The notes under the pieces were generated by a model. That model saw only the letters and a list, made by a program, of their open reading frames with translations, did not search any database and was not told the origin of the DNA. Below, in pieces: positions 21,376 through 34,899 of a stretch of DNA of 64,000 nt. Every line of letters starts with the position of its first letter. Position 1 is the first letter of the stretch. Position numbers and translations under genes: made by a program. Location of the stretch: the NCBI RefSeq assembly GCF_052857255.1, contig NC_135500.1:101145394-101209393 (forward strand). The letters are read 5' to 3'. This DNA is from Amblyomma americanum. Taxonomy: Eukaryota > Arthropoda > Arachnida > Ixodida > Ixodidae.

Positions 21376-24300
21376 TAAAACATTTTATGGTTACATAGAC
21401 GTTCGCCCTGCGTGGTTCTTTTTTTTTTTTTGAGGTTCCAATGCACTGAAGGAAATTGCAAAATTCGCGGTGAATATTAAGCAGTTGCTACACAGCTGGC
21501 CCCATCTGGCTCAGGGCTCCCTTGATATTGACTGACATTCGATACCGAGCACGCCATAAGCCAGCTGGAGGCCACTGGACGCGGGTGAGTAGCGACTGCT
21601 TAGTATTCCCCTCGACGCTCTGGAGTTTACAAGAGTAAAAAGGAGAGGGATCCAAGACAAACCTTCATTAATACGACTTGCTATCGGTCACCGGGGAAAT
21701 GTCGGCGGATGGTTGGACAGAGGCCTCAAAGTGATTGGTTCTTACTTTTGCTGGCACTGGCACATGATATCGGGCTAATTAGCAAACAATTAAATTTCGG
21801 TCTCGGTTGTGTATAGGCTCTTGCTCGTCCCTACGTCGGGCCGATGAAGTGGGCCTCTGGGAGATCGATGTCAATCCCCAGCCTTGGAACAGATTATTTT
21901 AGCAAGGTCGGCCCACGCAGTCCTGATCGGCTTGCCTATGTAAGGCCGACATCTCGCCGAGCTCGTTTTGCTTCTTGGTATGGCCGAATCGTCAACCCAA
22001 AACGAACTGACCTTTATTTCTTCCCGCGCTACTACCTCAGTCGCCAGGCATGGCATAGCTAACCCAAACCATCAGCGCAGAGTGAGGGCGCTGCAATTGA
22101 GCCAACATTGCAAAAACTGTCCTTTTTTTAAGAGAACGCTAAGTGGCAGGCATTGATTGGGGATGTGCGCCACATTTCCGAACTTTCTACACTGGTTTAA
22201 GAAATGGTCTAAATATACTGCTTTTGTCTTTTAATGAAGGTTATCTTGTAGTCACTTATGACGACTGTGCTCTACGTCAAGCTACTCTAAGAACTTTATT
22301 CACTTTCTGTGGTGTTTCCGCCAAGTATTCTTAGCATTCTAGCTTTGTAACCGAGGGCTCTACTACAAGGAGCGACGCATGGAAAAAAAACACTGAAACC
22401 CATCTCTCCGATAATCATTCGTACCGTAATGACAGGTTGCCGTCCAGCCCATCCGAGAAGAATGAAAGCCTACTATAACCTCTTATTACCAGCACAATAT
22501 ATTTACGAGGCCGCAGCAATGCACGAGAGTGAGAAAATTATTCTTGTGCGATGCTCCAGCGCGGAAAACGATGCAGGCATTAAGCCGATAGATGCATGAG
22601 GGTTACCACTAGTTTCAGTGAGCTTACCTTGACAGACAAAAAAGAAGGGCAGCTGTCGCCATGAATAGCATGGTTACCTGTGTAATGGCAAAAACCTAGT
22701 GGCCATGAAAGTGGACCCTCTACATTCAGCAACTTTTGCATAACAGCGAATTGGTCGCTACATTTCTTTCAGTGGCAATTAAACTAGCCAAGCAAAATTG
22801 TTATGTGAGTATCGCAGTATTACGAATGAGATTTGCAAGAGATCGAATGTCATTTTCAGAAGTGCCCTTCCCTCAGTCTCTAAACTTCCAGATAGCACTT
22901 TGCGTAAAACACTTAAAGTCAGCTTTCCTGTATAGCGCAAACCCTTCTACCATAGCGTGATGCGGTCTTCTCTAAGGGGAAAAGTGATGTGCAACGCCGA
23001 ACAGTTATATTTTAAAACTTGCGTCGTGCATGGACCTGGCGAGCACTAACTTGACACAGCTACGTTTCCCTCTTCCCTCGTGATCGCAATGCTTGGAAGG
23101 TGTATTGCAACTGAGAATGAGCAAGCTGGCACATCTGCGCTTTACGCCTTTATCTTCACACCAACTCACGGCAAAGCGGAAAATATAGGCGCACGCAGTT
23201 ATTCTCACTACGGTTGTCCCAGCGCTGCACTTGACTATTATCGGTCCCAAAAAGAATCGGCCGCCATAGTGAACGCGTTTTTTTTTTGTCCGGAGAAGCT
23301 GGCCTCCAGATTTTTCAAAGCACCCATACTTTTCGCAAACAAACCTTCGCCGATATGAAGAATAATTAGCGGCAACGCACAGCGGGTTCACTTATTACTG
23401 TTGTTATGCATTAATTCGGCACTGTAGTGTTAGACGTCTCCTACACATCATCAAGCACAGCCCTAAAAGTTTAAAACAATAGACGGCATCAGCGAAACCC
23501 GGTCCCGATCACGGCACGCACAAAATGGCTGAAGAAAATCATAAGACATGCGTGAGCTGATAAGGAATTCTGTTGAATAAAGAGATGCCTTTAAACAAAC
23601 ATACCATTAAGGATAATTCTGCTTCCGCTTGCGTAAACACCAGCGGCTAGCACTATTGTTGAGTGGAGCTTCTTACAGCTAATATTAGCTTGACACAATC
23701 TGAACACTCATATTTTTTCTTTCCCTTCTTTTTATGTACCCTCCACAGTAAGATAGGACCCGTAACTACAAATGGAATATATGTTGAGGAACCTATCATC
23801 TACCCCTGTACACTATCGTCGGTACCCTGCAAATATCCCTGATACGCAGTCACCTTTTAAATTGACGTATTTTAATGGTGGAAAAAGATCACTTTTCCTA
23901 ACCGCTCGACATGCGACACCGCATCACCTCCATCATAATAAGTGTAAGCGGTGTGTGGAATGCATTTTCAACTTTATAAACCACTTTAGACTTCTTTCTT
24001 AGTACTGCTGCCGGTCTTGACATATTTATGACGAAACGATTCATATCTGTACCGAGAATAAATCTCACTTGTTTTCTGCACATCTGCTTTTTACTTCGCG
24101 CCCACGTATTGCATCATATTTCTGTTTCCGCTCAAAACACTTTAGCCGTATCAGACTGTTTATTCTTGAGGGCGTGGAGCCCCAGTACGCGTACACACAC
24201 AGATAACAGGTCAAGCGTCCCTTACTGACGAAAGGCACCACAAAGCTTAAATGTCATCAGGAGCCAGCCGGTCGGCTTCATATCAGGGCAAGGCCTCTAC

Positions 24301-25141
24301 TACGGTCTCCGATTTACCTCGTCTTGTGCCGACAGCCAAAACTAGACGCCTGAAACCCCTTTCCCCTCCTCACTTCAAATAACCGTTCGCACCCAAGACT
24401 AGATCTCCAGTTCCTTCTCGTCCGTTTTATCACTCCAATCAGGTATTCGTAATGCATGCCCAACTTATGTGATTTTTGTTGTTAATTTTCATTTGGCCTT
24501 GGATGTAACCAACTCTTGTTTATTATCAAGCTCATAGCTCTCCTTTTTCGTATTTGAAACTTATATGCGGCGCTATTTCATCTATCATATTGCACTCTTG
24601 AATCGCTTTTCAAGATTCTTATTTAATCGCCAACGTTTAGCATTAGAGCCAAGCATAACTGAACATACTAGGTAAGGATTTTTTTAAAGAGTTATTAGCA
24701 GCCTTTACCGAGCGGCAGCAGTTTCGCCTCTCAAAAGCTGGATACGCTGCCTGTTCGGAGGATTGCACGCACAAAATGAGGAAAAGAACAAGAAATACGA
24801 TGAACATTTGCCAAAAAGCATTTTCTGGGCTGTTCAAAGGCGAAAAATCTCAAAGAAATAATAAGATCGGCATGACTCGGTACGGTCAATAACCTGCTCA
24901 GGCAATGTTTTGAAATTCCGAATTTTTCTTCATATTGTAAGACACAAGCAATAGAAGAAACCAGGCGCGGGACGATTCTGCTGATTGTAACACTGCTTCT
25001 TCTCCGCCTGTGAAGGGAACTGTGACGGTCGAGCGTGCGAGGCGCGGATCACCACGGCGAGGGTGAATATCGCCCTTATCTGTTTCGGTTGCCTTGCGTA
25101 AACGCCATCGTTCAGGTGTGCTGGAGGAGTGGGAAATCAGC
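21376..25141. other. Intergenic, about 3.8 kb, nothing assignable
   Basis: Includes a T run at 21,420-21,432 and several short open frames without recognisable domains. I see no RNA gene or mobile-element domain. Confidence 0.4.
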
Positions 25142-25168
25142 GCCCCCCCCCCCCCCCCCACACACACA
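25142..25168. repeat. Poly-C tract running into CACACA
   Basis: About 17 C bases followed by four CA units; same composition as the tract near 5,521. Confidence 0.9.
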
Positions 25169-25261
25169 ATGATCAATTGCCAACTAGCCCAACAAGTTCT
25201 CACATCGTTAATGGCAGTTTGTCAATATCCCTCAAGAGAAAAGTATACAACAGCTGAAGAA

Positions 25262-25372
25262 GGATAGATAGCTGGTCGAGTTGGTAATAATTCATTATGG
25301 GTGGTACAGCGCTAACCAGACGACAGACAAAAACAAGTAGAAGGCGCTCGTCTGTGTTGTCCGTCATCTATA
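25262..25372. repeat. Dispersed repeat copy 2 (CTAGTTGGT type)
   Basis: GGTCGAGTTGGTAATAATTC, then ACAGCGCTAACCAGACGACA, then GGCGCTCGTCTGTGTTGTCC. The second and third strings can partly fold back on each other (AGACGACAGAC with GTCTGTGTTGTCCGTC). It resembles copies near 15,750 and 46,285. Confidence 0.5.
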
Positions 25373-25404
25373 GTTCGCACTTAACCAAGCACAATGAATA
25401 GAAC

Positions 25405-25845
25405 AGCTGTACTTTACAGGTGCTCACCTATGGGGCATAAACGTGGAGGCTAAGGAAAATGGTCTAGCTTAAGTTAAGGAGAACGCACCGAGCTTTGAAA
25501 ATAAAAATGATAGGTGTAACGTTAAGAGACTGGCAGTGGGCAAGGTTGGTGAAGGAACAAACACGGATTAATGACATCCTAGTAGAAATCAGGAGGAAGA
25601 AGTGGGCTTGGGCAGTTCGAAGAAAAGATAACCGCTGGTCCTTAAGGATAACGTAGTGGATTTCAAGAGAAGGCAAGCGTAGCAGGAGGCGCTAGAGAAT
25701 TAGGTAGGCGGATGAGATTAAGAAGCTTGTGGGGATACGATGGCCACCGATGTAAAAGGACACGGATAATTGGAGAGACATGGGAGAGGCCTTTGCCCTA
25801 AAGTGGGGTGGTCAGGCTGATGATGATCATGACAATGATGGTAGA
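25405..25845 (+). mobile_element. RTE-type LINE 3' end, 5'-truncated
   Basis: Decayed coding sequence reads LKLRRTHRALKIKMIGVTL and INDILVEIRRKKWAWA. This is the C-terminal tail of RTE-clade reverse transcriptases (family wording: RTTQRAMERKMIGVTLRDW). The element ends in GATGATGATCATGACAATGA, a GAT-rich simple tail as RTE elements commonly have. Internal stops are frequent. A second, opposite-strand copy of the same region lies at 53,006-53,457. Confidence 0.75.
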
Positions 25846-27030
25846 ACCTGGCAGTTTGGCAGCGGGAACCTAGGTAACGTACCTAAAGATATCTGCTCTT
25901 GCAGGAGCACCCTGTATAACGGACCACAGAACTCACGACCGCCACGCATAGCAAGTCTCATGTGAGTCGACCGCTAGGAACTGCGTCAGCATTTCTGGGA
26001 GAAAACTGCGCAGCTGTTGTGCGGCTCAAGTCTACGTCAACCACAGCAGCTGCTGGCTTCATAAGCAGCTATCGGACGGGCGTTGCGGTAGCTCGGCAGC
26101 GGTCCACTTAGGACACCTATCTAAATATTTATACAGATGGGCAAAGTTACATATTTATTGACGCACGGAGTGCGGCCAAACGTGTGCACTGCTGAGCGAC
26201 TGCCCTTGTGACTGTATGTCCCTGGTTTGAACTACTTCAAATTCATATTACAAAAGGTACGCAGAGTAACACGAAGGCCGCTGAGGAGTGTTCTTGCAGT
26301 GAGCTGTCAGAAGGGCTCACAGCCAATAAGTTATCATTGCAGGGGCTCAGTGAAGTACGGAACAGCTGAGAACCCTCAAAACAGTGAAGAAGGAAATTCA
26401 AGTCATCGTCCATCGAAACACGGACCGTAAAAACCAGAACGCTAAAATTATTTTTGAGGCCTGAAGAGCAGGGACAATATTAACGTTCCAATAACTTCAA
26501 AGTAAAAGGCGTCTCTCTGGAACTGTCGTAATTAAAATTGGGCCTCTTGCAGCAGAAGAGGTTAACTAGCGCGGGATTGATATATTCCGCAGAGTTCCAA
26601 CTGCCAAGCACGAAGAGTCGAACATGACTGTTCGTTTTTTTGCAGAGAAGTAAAACGAACGCCTTGCTCGCCAAGGCAAAAACGATTAGACTAGACATGT
26701 ACATGGTTGGTTTTGATTACTGTCAGCCTGTGTTCGTTAATGAAAACCTCACAGGTCTCGGTGGACAGGTTCCTGGAGTCTCCATCAAGAAAAAGAAAGA
26801 GGTTAATTGGATATTTTGTTGCACGAATGGAGCAAATGTCTATGTTCGACAGACATCTCCAGTTCTGCGTTTTTTTCTTACGACGATCTGGATAGCACAA
26901 CCACTTCAACAAGCTCTGTTGCTCAGAACTAGCAAAAACGAAACAGAAGGAAATGCTGAACAAGTAATCATGATTATACCTGGTGACAGCACGGGCAAAT
27001 AATATTACTGTAGTTCTCTTTGTTGATACA
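25846..27030. other. Intergenic, nothing assignable
   Basis: Short open frames only, without a domain I recognise. Confidence 0.4.
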
Positions 27031-28800
27031 TATGCAAACCTTCATAGGTATTTTTCAATACTGCACCTGAATACACGCAGTGTCAGAAGAAACACCATAA
27101 AATACTACATCTATTTGAAAATATCGGAGTTCAGTTTGTTTCTATACTTATTTAAAAAACCTGGTTAACAGGAAATGTATATCCATCGCATATTAAAAAC
27201 TACATTTATCGTGGTCTTGGCTGAAATTCGGGGCGTAGTGAGGGTGTCGCTGTCTACGTCCAAAGATGTTTATCGCATAAAGTGATTCCTTAGTTTTCTT
27301 TATCAGCCAAGACGTTGAGACCCTGATAGGCAGTTTCAAGTCACCCATCGCTTCAGTGATATACGGGTCGCTGTAAGGAAATGAAAAAAAAACATTACTT
27401 TCTTTTTCCGAAGATACGTTGCATGTTTAAGAAACAGGGGAAAGGTTTGTGATCAAGGGGGACATGAATATGAACATGTTGATGGACGATGTGAATTCTA
27501 GAACTATTGGCCATGGAGTGAATCCTTACGCATGTGCGAATATTGTTGTCAGCATCACAAACGAAAATCCACCGCTGGCCTCAACTGGTATATTACCTTT
27601 AGACTTGAGTGGCCACCTTCCCTCTTTTTTTGCCGTACGTACGTTCGCGAACACAAAATCAGTTACCGTGTCTCTTCATATTGTAACTCAAATACCTACT
27701 TACTCAAGAAGTTTCGCTCTCTGATAGAGCACACCAATTGGAAATTTGTTGTCAATGAACCGAATTCAAACGTCGCGAGCAGTCTTATTGCCGAAAAAAA
27801 ATGAAACACTGCTACAGTTAAGCATTTTTGTTGATCACTAAAAGCAAGCGTTACAGAAAGAAAATAAGGGACCCATGTGTTGGTGCAGCAATCCCAGATA
27901 AGATAAAACTCAAACAGATTATACCATTATTTTATAAGAAATTGTGAGGTCAATAAACTTTATGGATTCAAAAATGTCGCAACCTACTAATAAAAAAATA
28001 TGCAAGAAAAGTTAAGCTACTACGAAAAGTTATTCACATGCATTTGCAACAACCCCAGCAAAATTTGTCAAGAGAAGAGAAACCTTACGCACTGCAGCTC
28101 TCACAGAGAGATTATCCATGTTTTTTCGTCACAAGGAAACGTTATTAGATGAAACTGCCGATGTACTCATTAACCATTTTCATGCAGAGCAGAAAATATA
28201 GACCTATCTGCCAACATAGACAAGAACTTGCCTTACCGAAACCTGCTATACTGAACTCATAAGCAATGTCTAACTACGCTGCTTGAATATGAGACTCACG
28301 GCAAATCATGATTGCAACACAGATTCTGGATTCAATATTAAGTCAATTCCAATAGAAAATATTTCATATCTAATCTCTTGCGTTCTAACCCATATTACTA
28401 ATAGTATGCTCCAGACTGAAATTTTTCTGACGATCTCAAAATATCAAGAGTGTGCCCTATTCCTAATAGTAGGAGTGAACATTCATCCAATAATTTCTGC
28501 CCTATATCGGCGCTCACCGTCTAATCAAAAATTATCTGAGGTACCATAAACTAAATCTGGAAGGTATGATATCGAAACGTAACACAATTAATGTATGCAA
28601 TACGGATTCACAAAAGTAGGTTGACTGAACAGGCAATATTGAACATTAAAATTGAAATAATAAATATAGAACAAAGGCTGTATGCAATAGGAATATTTTG
28701 GGATCGACAAAAGGCCTTCGATTCTGTGTGCCACGAAATATTATTTAAGCTTTGTGACTAGGGTATACGAGGTGTGACATTATACCGAATGAGAAATTGT
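27031..28800 (+). pseudogene. Decayed CR1/Jockey-group LINE (endonuclease to RT)
   Basis: Endonuclease traces: LHLNTRSVRR near 27,065 (equivalent to LNARSL) and VIKGDMNMNML near 27,452 (equivalent to MGDFNxxxL). A reverse transcriptase trace at 28,690-28,762 reads GIFWDRQKAFDSVCHEILFK, the FLDFSKAFDxVxH motif, followed by a stop and GIRGV. Between them frames are lost. The copy is much older-looking than the LINE at 6.5 kb and is interrupted at its 3' side by the tail of the minus-strand LINE. Confidence 0.6.
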
Positions 28801-28914
28801 TCAACTATTAGGCCCCAATATGTTATAATACATAACACATTTTCTTCAATTTCAAAAGTTCTGTTTGTTTTGCCGTAAAGACGAATTCTTAGACAAATGC
28901 TCTTCAATCTGTAG

Positions 28915-30960
28915 ATTTAATATTTTTATTTTATTCTTTATTTTAAATTCTGTAAGCCCTTTGCGGTTCTGTAACAGGGTGGGAAAAATACAAAAAGGCC
29001 TTCTTATACAGAATGAAGGCACATGATACAGAAGAATTGCAGATTAAAACAATAAGCACAATTCCAGTTCTTTCGCGAATTTCTCGGCTGTGTTCGTATC
29101 GTAGAAAACGAGCTGATCCAGACTACTAAATTCAACGATGGTTTTCGGGACGAACGTTAGGGAAATTCTAGATGTGTACGGAATAATGCCTAATGGGTGG
29201 TTAGTACGAGGACATGTTCTGCCTGGTGGTCGGAGGTACAGAGTACTGTCTAATTTAAATATATTTTCAAAAACCATATAAATAAACATCAGACGGCCTA
29301 TCTTTCTACGTGTTGGGGAATCTGGGGAAGTTGAGCTTGAATGCGTACAGCTGTCACCTACTTTGTTTTGTGGAAAGCAGAGAATATAAATCTTAAAGCT
29401 AACCTTTGCACTATCTCACATTTACTGATTTGGTATTGTCATAGTGAGTCCCATATTATGCTTGCATACTCTAGCTTTGGTGTCACTATACTCACACATT
29501 CTTGAAGCTTTAAATCTGGAGTTGCATTTTCAGTCTGCTGTTTAGAAAGCCGAGTTTTTGATGTGCTAAGCCGCGTACATGTTCGTTATGTTCACCCCAA
29601 TGTAATGTTTTAGTGATTGTGAAACCTAAATATTCTAGTTTTTTTAAAGTTCTGAATCGGAATGCTGTTAACAGTGTACGGGAAATCTAGCGAGAACTTT
29701 TTATATGTTACACTAACTGCGACAAGTTTATTTCGATCAATTTGCATGTCCGGTTTCATACACCAGCTACAGACATTTTTAAAACTCTGATTTAGCAACA
29801 CTTGAAAGTCAACATTTATTGCATGGCAGTATGAGGCAATCATCTGCAAACAGTGGCACATCCATGTGACTGTCTATACATACTCAATAAATCTGAATAA
29901 AAGCTTTTTTTAACTGTCAAAAGTTCATGCGAGCAATGTTTCCGTATATTGTAATGTTTCATTATAACAATCAATATAACCGCAGATCTCCAATCGGCAG
30001 GTTTGCATTTTTTCCTAATAACGTTTTTTCTACCGTCAAACGAATTCCGCATTCGTTTTAAATGACAGCCTTATGTGCTTGATGCGAGTGGTGGAAACAC
30101 TATAAAAGAAAGATTTTGCTACCTGTCGGAAGAAGGGACCTTCAATATCTACCATAAATATTTCTATACCAGTATCTTACAGTCCTTCAATTTTAAAAAT
30201 TTGTGTTCAGAAATGTTCGACATGTCTTTCGCCATATCACTGAACCGCAAAAATAATACCGGACCCAGAATAGATCCCTGCAGAACAGTGGACGAGACAT
30301 GCGATGTGGATGAGCTTTCACCGGCTGTTTCAACAAATTGTTCCCTCTTTGAAATATAAGCGCGAACCCAGTCAATAATCTCCAAGTCTACACCATATAT
30401 GTGAATTTTTTTCAGAAGTTCATTGTGACACACTCTCTCGAACATTTATGACAAATCCGGTGCAATTACATCAATTCTTTGTCTTGAGTTAATGGCTGCG
30501 GTGAAGATGTGAAGTTTCAAAAAGTTGGGCTATTGTCAAGCGACGTCGGAAACCAAGTTGTCTGTTGCCTGTGATAAAAAAATGTTGTTGTTTCCGAGAT
30601 ATTCCTCTAAAAACTTTGCTATTAGATGTTCGAGTAATTTACACGACGGAGATATGATGGATATAGCACAATTCTTTTTTTATTTTCTTCATTACCTGGT
30701 TTGAAGAATGGTGTAACCCTAACGAGCAGCTACTCAATCGGAAGAGATCGCTCTTGTAGAGGTACTGTAAAAATATTAACTAGAAATTCTGAGCACCACT
30801 GGCAGTGGCGCGTCAAAATTTATTCGGTATCAGATCGGAACCTGAATATATCAACGATATATTTGATATTCCAATTTCAACAAAGCTTAACATGTGCACA
30901 GACGTTACCAATCTATTATTTTCCGGCAGATCCCTCACTCCACCTCAGGATATGGTAAGT
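28915..30960 (-). pseudogene. CR1/Jockey-group LINE reverse transcriptase, minus strand
   Basis: Minus-strand RT: RVTPFFKPGNEENKK (near 30,700), FERVCHNELLKKIHIYGVDL and SKREQFVETAGES (30,330-30,440), VLQGSILGPVLF (GVPQGSVLGPLLF equivalent, near 30,250), an intact FADDC box (complement at about 29,836-29,850) and TPKLEYASIIWD. The 3' UTR includes CCACCCTGTTACAGAACC and an A/T-rich tail ending near 28,915. The endonuclease is missing (5' truncation) and frames shift repeatedly. It adjoins the 3' LTR of gypsy C on its 5' side. Confidence 0.75.
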
Positions 30961-30984
30961 AAATAATTTCCTCAACTCATTGGC

Positions 30985-31275
30985 CCACTGGCATGATAAT
31001 GACAAAGGACGGCTAAACAGTAACACAACTAAATGTTGTCACCGGAAGACGGCAGAAAGGACAGAAGGGCACACCAGGACTATCCAGGCAGACGCACTCC
31101 GAGAACGAACGCACGAGCCGGGGAAGACAACGAAGACCAGCGGGTGCTGTCCCACCGCATGGCGGCGCCAGTAAATGGCTAACACTGTGGCATTGCCCCT
31201 CCTCTCGTAAAGGGCATCGCTCCGATGCCGTGGAATCACGGAAATCCGGAATAAAGTCTGTTGCGCAAGACTTGG
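30985..31275 (-). repeat. Probable 3' LTR of gypsy C
   Basis: On the minus strand the integrase frame ends near 31,275 and is followed by a purine run (CGAGAGGAGGGGCAA, complement near 31,195-31,210) suitable as a polypurine tract. TGCCACAGTGTTAGCC comes next as a possible LTR start. The other LTR is missing, so both limits are estimates. Confidence 0.4.
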
Positions 31276-31279
31276 CAGA

Positions 31280-32430
31280 ATAAGTCCTAGCGGGCGTGGT
31301 GGGGCTTCATCCTGGCAACATGGATGATTTCGGATGCAGCCTGCCGCCTGGAGGAGCGAACAGACTCTTGCGGGAGCACTTCGTAGTTAACGTCACTAAG
31401 TTTGCGCAGTACCTCGTAGGAGCGGAATTAGCGGCGCAGAAGTTTTTCGGAGCGACCCCGCAGACGGATTGGGGTCCAAAGCCAAACTTGTTCGCCAGGG
31501 TGGTAAAGCACCGCCCGGTGATGAAGGTTGTAAAGTTGAGCGTCGCGTTCCTGCTGGGTACGGGTTCGCTGTCTGTCTAGCTGGCGAGCGGATTCTGCGT
31601 TTCGAAAGAACTCTTCAGTGCCAGCGACGGAGGGTCGTGCAACATCTGGCAGTAACATTGCGTCCAGCATAGTCATGGCTTTGCGACCATGCACCAAACG
31701 GAATGGTGTGAAGCGCGTAGTCTCTTGAAAAGCTGTGTTGTATGCGAACGTGACGTAAGGCAAGGTCTGGTCCCAGTTCTTATGGTCGATGCCGACGTAC
31801 ACGAAAATCATGTCGGGAATGGTCTTATTGAGCCGCCCAGTCAGTCCGTTTCTTTAAGAATGGTAGGCAGTGGTTCGACGGTGACTGGTGCCACTGAGGC
31901 GCATAACTTCCTAAGTAAGGACTGATGTAAAAGCCGTGCCTCAATAAGTTAAAACTACCGCAGGGGCGCCGTGACGGAGGACAATGTTAAAGGTAAAAAG
32001 TTCGCAATTTCGGCAGCGGTGCCGCAGGGAAGGGATTTCGTCTCACAATACCGGGTGAGGTAGTCGGTGGCAGCAATGATGTACCTGTTGCCCAATGATG
32101 ATGTCAGAAATGGTCCCAGCAAGTCCATGCCGACCTGGTGGAAAGGAATTCGAGGCGGATCAATGGGCTTCAATAGGCCGGCCGGCTTCACAGGTGGTGT
32201 CTTCCGACGTTGGCAGTCGCGGCAAGATTTAAAGTAGTGTTAGACAACTGTAGCAAGCCGGGGTCAGTAATACTTGTGCCGTATCCGCGCCAACGTGCCA
32301 GAAAAGCCGAGGTGGCTGGAAGAAAGGTCATCGTGGCATGCGTGCAGAACTTTGTCTCGAAGCACCGTTGGAACCACGAGCAGATAAGGAGTGTCCATGG
32401 GACAGTAGTTTCTCTTGTAGAGGATGCCAC
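31280..32430 (-). pseudogene. Gypsy C integrase, internally deleted
   Basis: The zinc region is represented by LHACHDDLSSSHLGFSGTLA and, in another frame, SCRDCQRRKTPPVKPAG (HHCC). The core begins IPFHQVGMDLLGPF and IIAATDYLTRYCETKSLP (first catalytic Asp in GMDLLGP). After this the frame is lost, and the region that should carry the second Asp and the Glu is degraded. The C-terminal part NWDQTLPYVTFAYNTAFQET and YHPGEQVWLWTPI is open again (31,811-31,428). Without the full DDE triad it cannot integrate. Confidence 0.8.
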
Positions 32431-34123
32431 CCCGCGAGCAGAACGACGATAGCCCGCGTGTGAAGAAGCGGGGCGGCGACGAGGTGCGGCCTTCGAGGCA
32501 CTCTATGAGGGGTCGTAGCTCGGCGTCATCTCGCTGTTGTTGAGCAAAGATGGACGTGGTTAAAGCGACAAGAAAAGCGAGATCGTCTTCCGTGTCAGCA
32601 GTGGTGTACGGGAAAGGAAAACGGGACAGGCAGTCTGCGTCGCTTTGTTTATAGCCATACTTGTACACGATGGTAACATAAAATTCTTGCAAGCGTAGAC
32701 TCCAACGCGGTAGCCTACCCGATGGGTCTTTAGGTTCGCAAGCCAACAAAGTGAGTGTTGATCGCTGACGACTCGAAATGGGCGACCATACAAGTATGGG
32801 CGAAATTTCGTTACCGCCCAAACGACAGCAAGGCACTCCTTGTCCGTGGTAAAATAATTCGCTTTAGATCGCGACAGAGTGAGGCTTCCATAAGCAATCA
32901 CGCGCTCAACAACATCTTGCCACTGAACGAAGACGGCCCTCAGACCAACGTTGCTGGCATCGGTGTGTAGTTCCGGGTAGGCCTCCTCGTCAAAGTGGCC
33001 AAGAAAGGGCGCAGCTTGGAGGTGGTTCTTGAGGTCCTCGAAGGCCGTCGGCTGTTTTTGGGCCCAGATGGAAGGTTGGTCGATCTTTGTCAAGTGAGTC
33101 AGAGGCTCGGCTAGTCGGGAGAAGTCTCGCACAAAGCGTCGGTGATAGGCGCAAAGACCCCAAAAACGGCGCACAGCCCGCTTACCAGTGGGGGTCGGAA
33201 CCGCAAAGACGGCAGCCGTTTTGTCGGGGTCAAGGCTAACACCTTCAGCGCTCACGACATGGCCTAGGAACTTTAGCCGTTGGAACGCAATGTGGAATTT
33301 CTCTGGTTTTAGTGAGAGGCCGGCCGATCGTATGGCTTCCAGTACTGCACTCAAGCGCTTGAGATGCTCGTCGTAGGGGGCAGAAAAAAAGATAACATCA
33401 TCAAGGTAGACGACGCAGGACTGCCATTTGAGGCCAACGAGGACAGTGTCCATCATTCATTGAAAGGTGGCAGGAGCGGAACATAAGCCGAAGGGGAGCA
33501 CCTTGAACTCGTACAACCCGTCAGGAGTAACGAACGCTGTCTTCTCGCGGTCCCGTTCATCTACCTCACACTGGTAGTATACACTGCGGAGGTCAAGAGA
33601 AGAAAAGCAGCGGGCATGACGCAGCCGGTCGAAGAGTCATCGATTCGAGGTAAAGGGTAAACGTCCTTTTTGGCAATTTTTTAAGCCTTCGATAGTCGAC
33701 ACAAAATCTTAGTGTCCCGTCCTTCTTGGCGACGAGCACAACGGGCGAAAACCATGGGCTTGTAGACGGTTGTATGACATCATCCCCGAGCATGTCGTCC
33801 ACCTGCAGTCGAATTGCCTCACGTTTTCTCGCCGACACTCGATAGGGGTGTTAACGAATAGGCCGCTCACTGTCATCAACGATGATGCGATGTTTCGATA
33901 TGGATGTCTGCCTGACCTTAGAGTTGGTTGCAAAGCAGTCATGAAAAGAGTCAAGGATGGTTTGGAAGCGGCGATGCTGATCAGTCTTCAAAGCAGGGTT
34001 CCCGTCAGCCTTAACTATTCGACTAGGTCCTCCTGCAGGGGTGTCCTGGGACGTTGACAACGCGGAGTGGGTGGCGGGCTCGCGAATTTCATCGAAATAA
34101 GCGATGGCTATAATTTTCGCCAA
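32260..34123 (-). pseudogene. Gypsy C reverse transcriptase and RNase H
   Basis: [30 protein letters not shown] (near 33,700), VLPFGLCSAPATFQ, VVYLDDVIFFS (YLDD complement near 33,397-33,408), LSLKPEKFHIAFQRLKFLGH and VRRFWGLCAYHRRFVRDFS. RNase [12 protein letters not shown] with the catalytic Asp intact, NYFTTDKECLAVVWAVTKF and YLYGRPFRVVSDQHSLCWLA. The longest uninterrupted frame is 298 codons (33,456-32,560). A stop precedes MMDTVL, and the frame breaks again after LCWLANLKT. Catalytic residues are present but the polyprotein is interrupted. Confidence 0.85.
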
Positions 34124-34311
34124 GTGGCGGTATTCGGCGTTAAAGTTCGTAACCAGAAGCTAAGTTTACTGGTTCTGCAAGGCAACGACGCCCCGTGCGA
34201 TGCAGACTTGTTGGCTCAGCAGTATAGACAAGTTGGCTTCTGAGATGCCTTTAGACGAGTGGGGGTTGTCACAGTAAACCATATCAAAAAAACTGGCCCA
34301 CGGTGGCAGAG

Positions 34312-34881
34312 TTACGTGCTCACTAGACATGCGGGTCTTCCTGGCGCACTGTCGTCGGCTACGGTGCATGGGGCGGAGAATGTCGCCGTGAGTTCGCGGA
34401 GGTCGATGACTGCCCCATTTTCGCGAAGAAAATCGAGACCGAGGATCAGGTCCTTGGAGCACTCAGCCAGCAGAGCGAAGCAACCAGTGAAGATGACACC
34501 GCGAATCTCAATTCTAGCGCTGCAGACGCCGAACGGCATCACCACGTGACCGCCAGCGGTCTGAATTTGTGTTCCGTGCCGCGGTGTCAGCACTTTTCGC
34601 AAGAGAGTACCAAGGCCACGACTCATAACTGAGAAATCGGCACCGGTATCGACGAGGGCAGTCTCATCGTGGTTGTCAGCGAGGACCAGTGTTTCGGTTG
34701 AAACAACCTCATTTTCTGGAACGCGCAGTGGAAGGTACCTGAGTGGAGGGTCGGGGTGTTCGTAGAAATGGAGCGTCGAGCAGAGGCTGTTCTGGGCGTC
34801 GGAAGGGGGTCGGAGCAGGTGGAAGATCAGGTTGAAGGGCCAAGTCGGTGAGCAGAGGATCTTGTTCGAATTGCGGAGCAA
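34312..34881 (-). pseudogene. Gypsy C aspartic protease
   Basis: A 190-codon open frame with LADNHDETALVDTGADFSVM, AGGHVVMPFGVC and DLILGLDFLRENGAVIDL. The catalytic DTGA and the ILGLDFL flap/end motif are both intact, so this domain is the best preserved in the element. It would release gag and pol products. Flanking frames are broken. Confidence 0.85.
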
Positions 34882-34899
34882 TGGTGGCCCTACCCCCAG

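Noticed and set aside
27031..30960. One LINE with an inverted 5' part (twin priming)
   Set aside because: The plus-strand piece lies beside the 3' tail of the minus-strand piece, not at its 5' side, so two separate insertions fit better.
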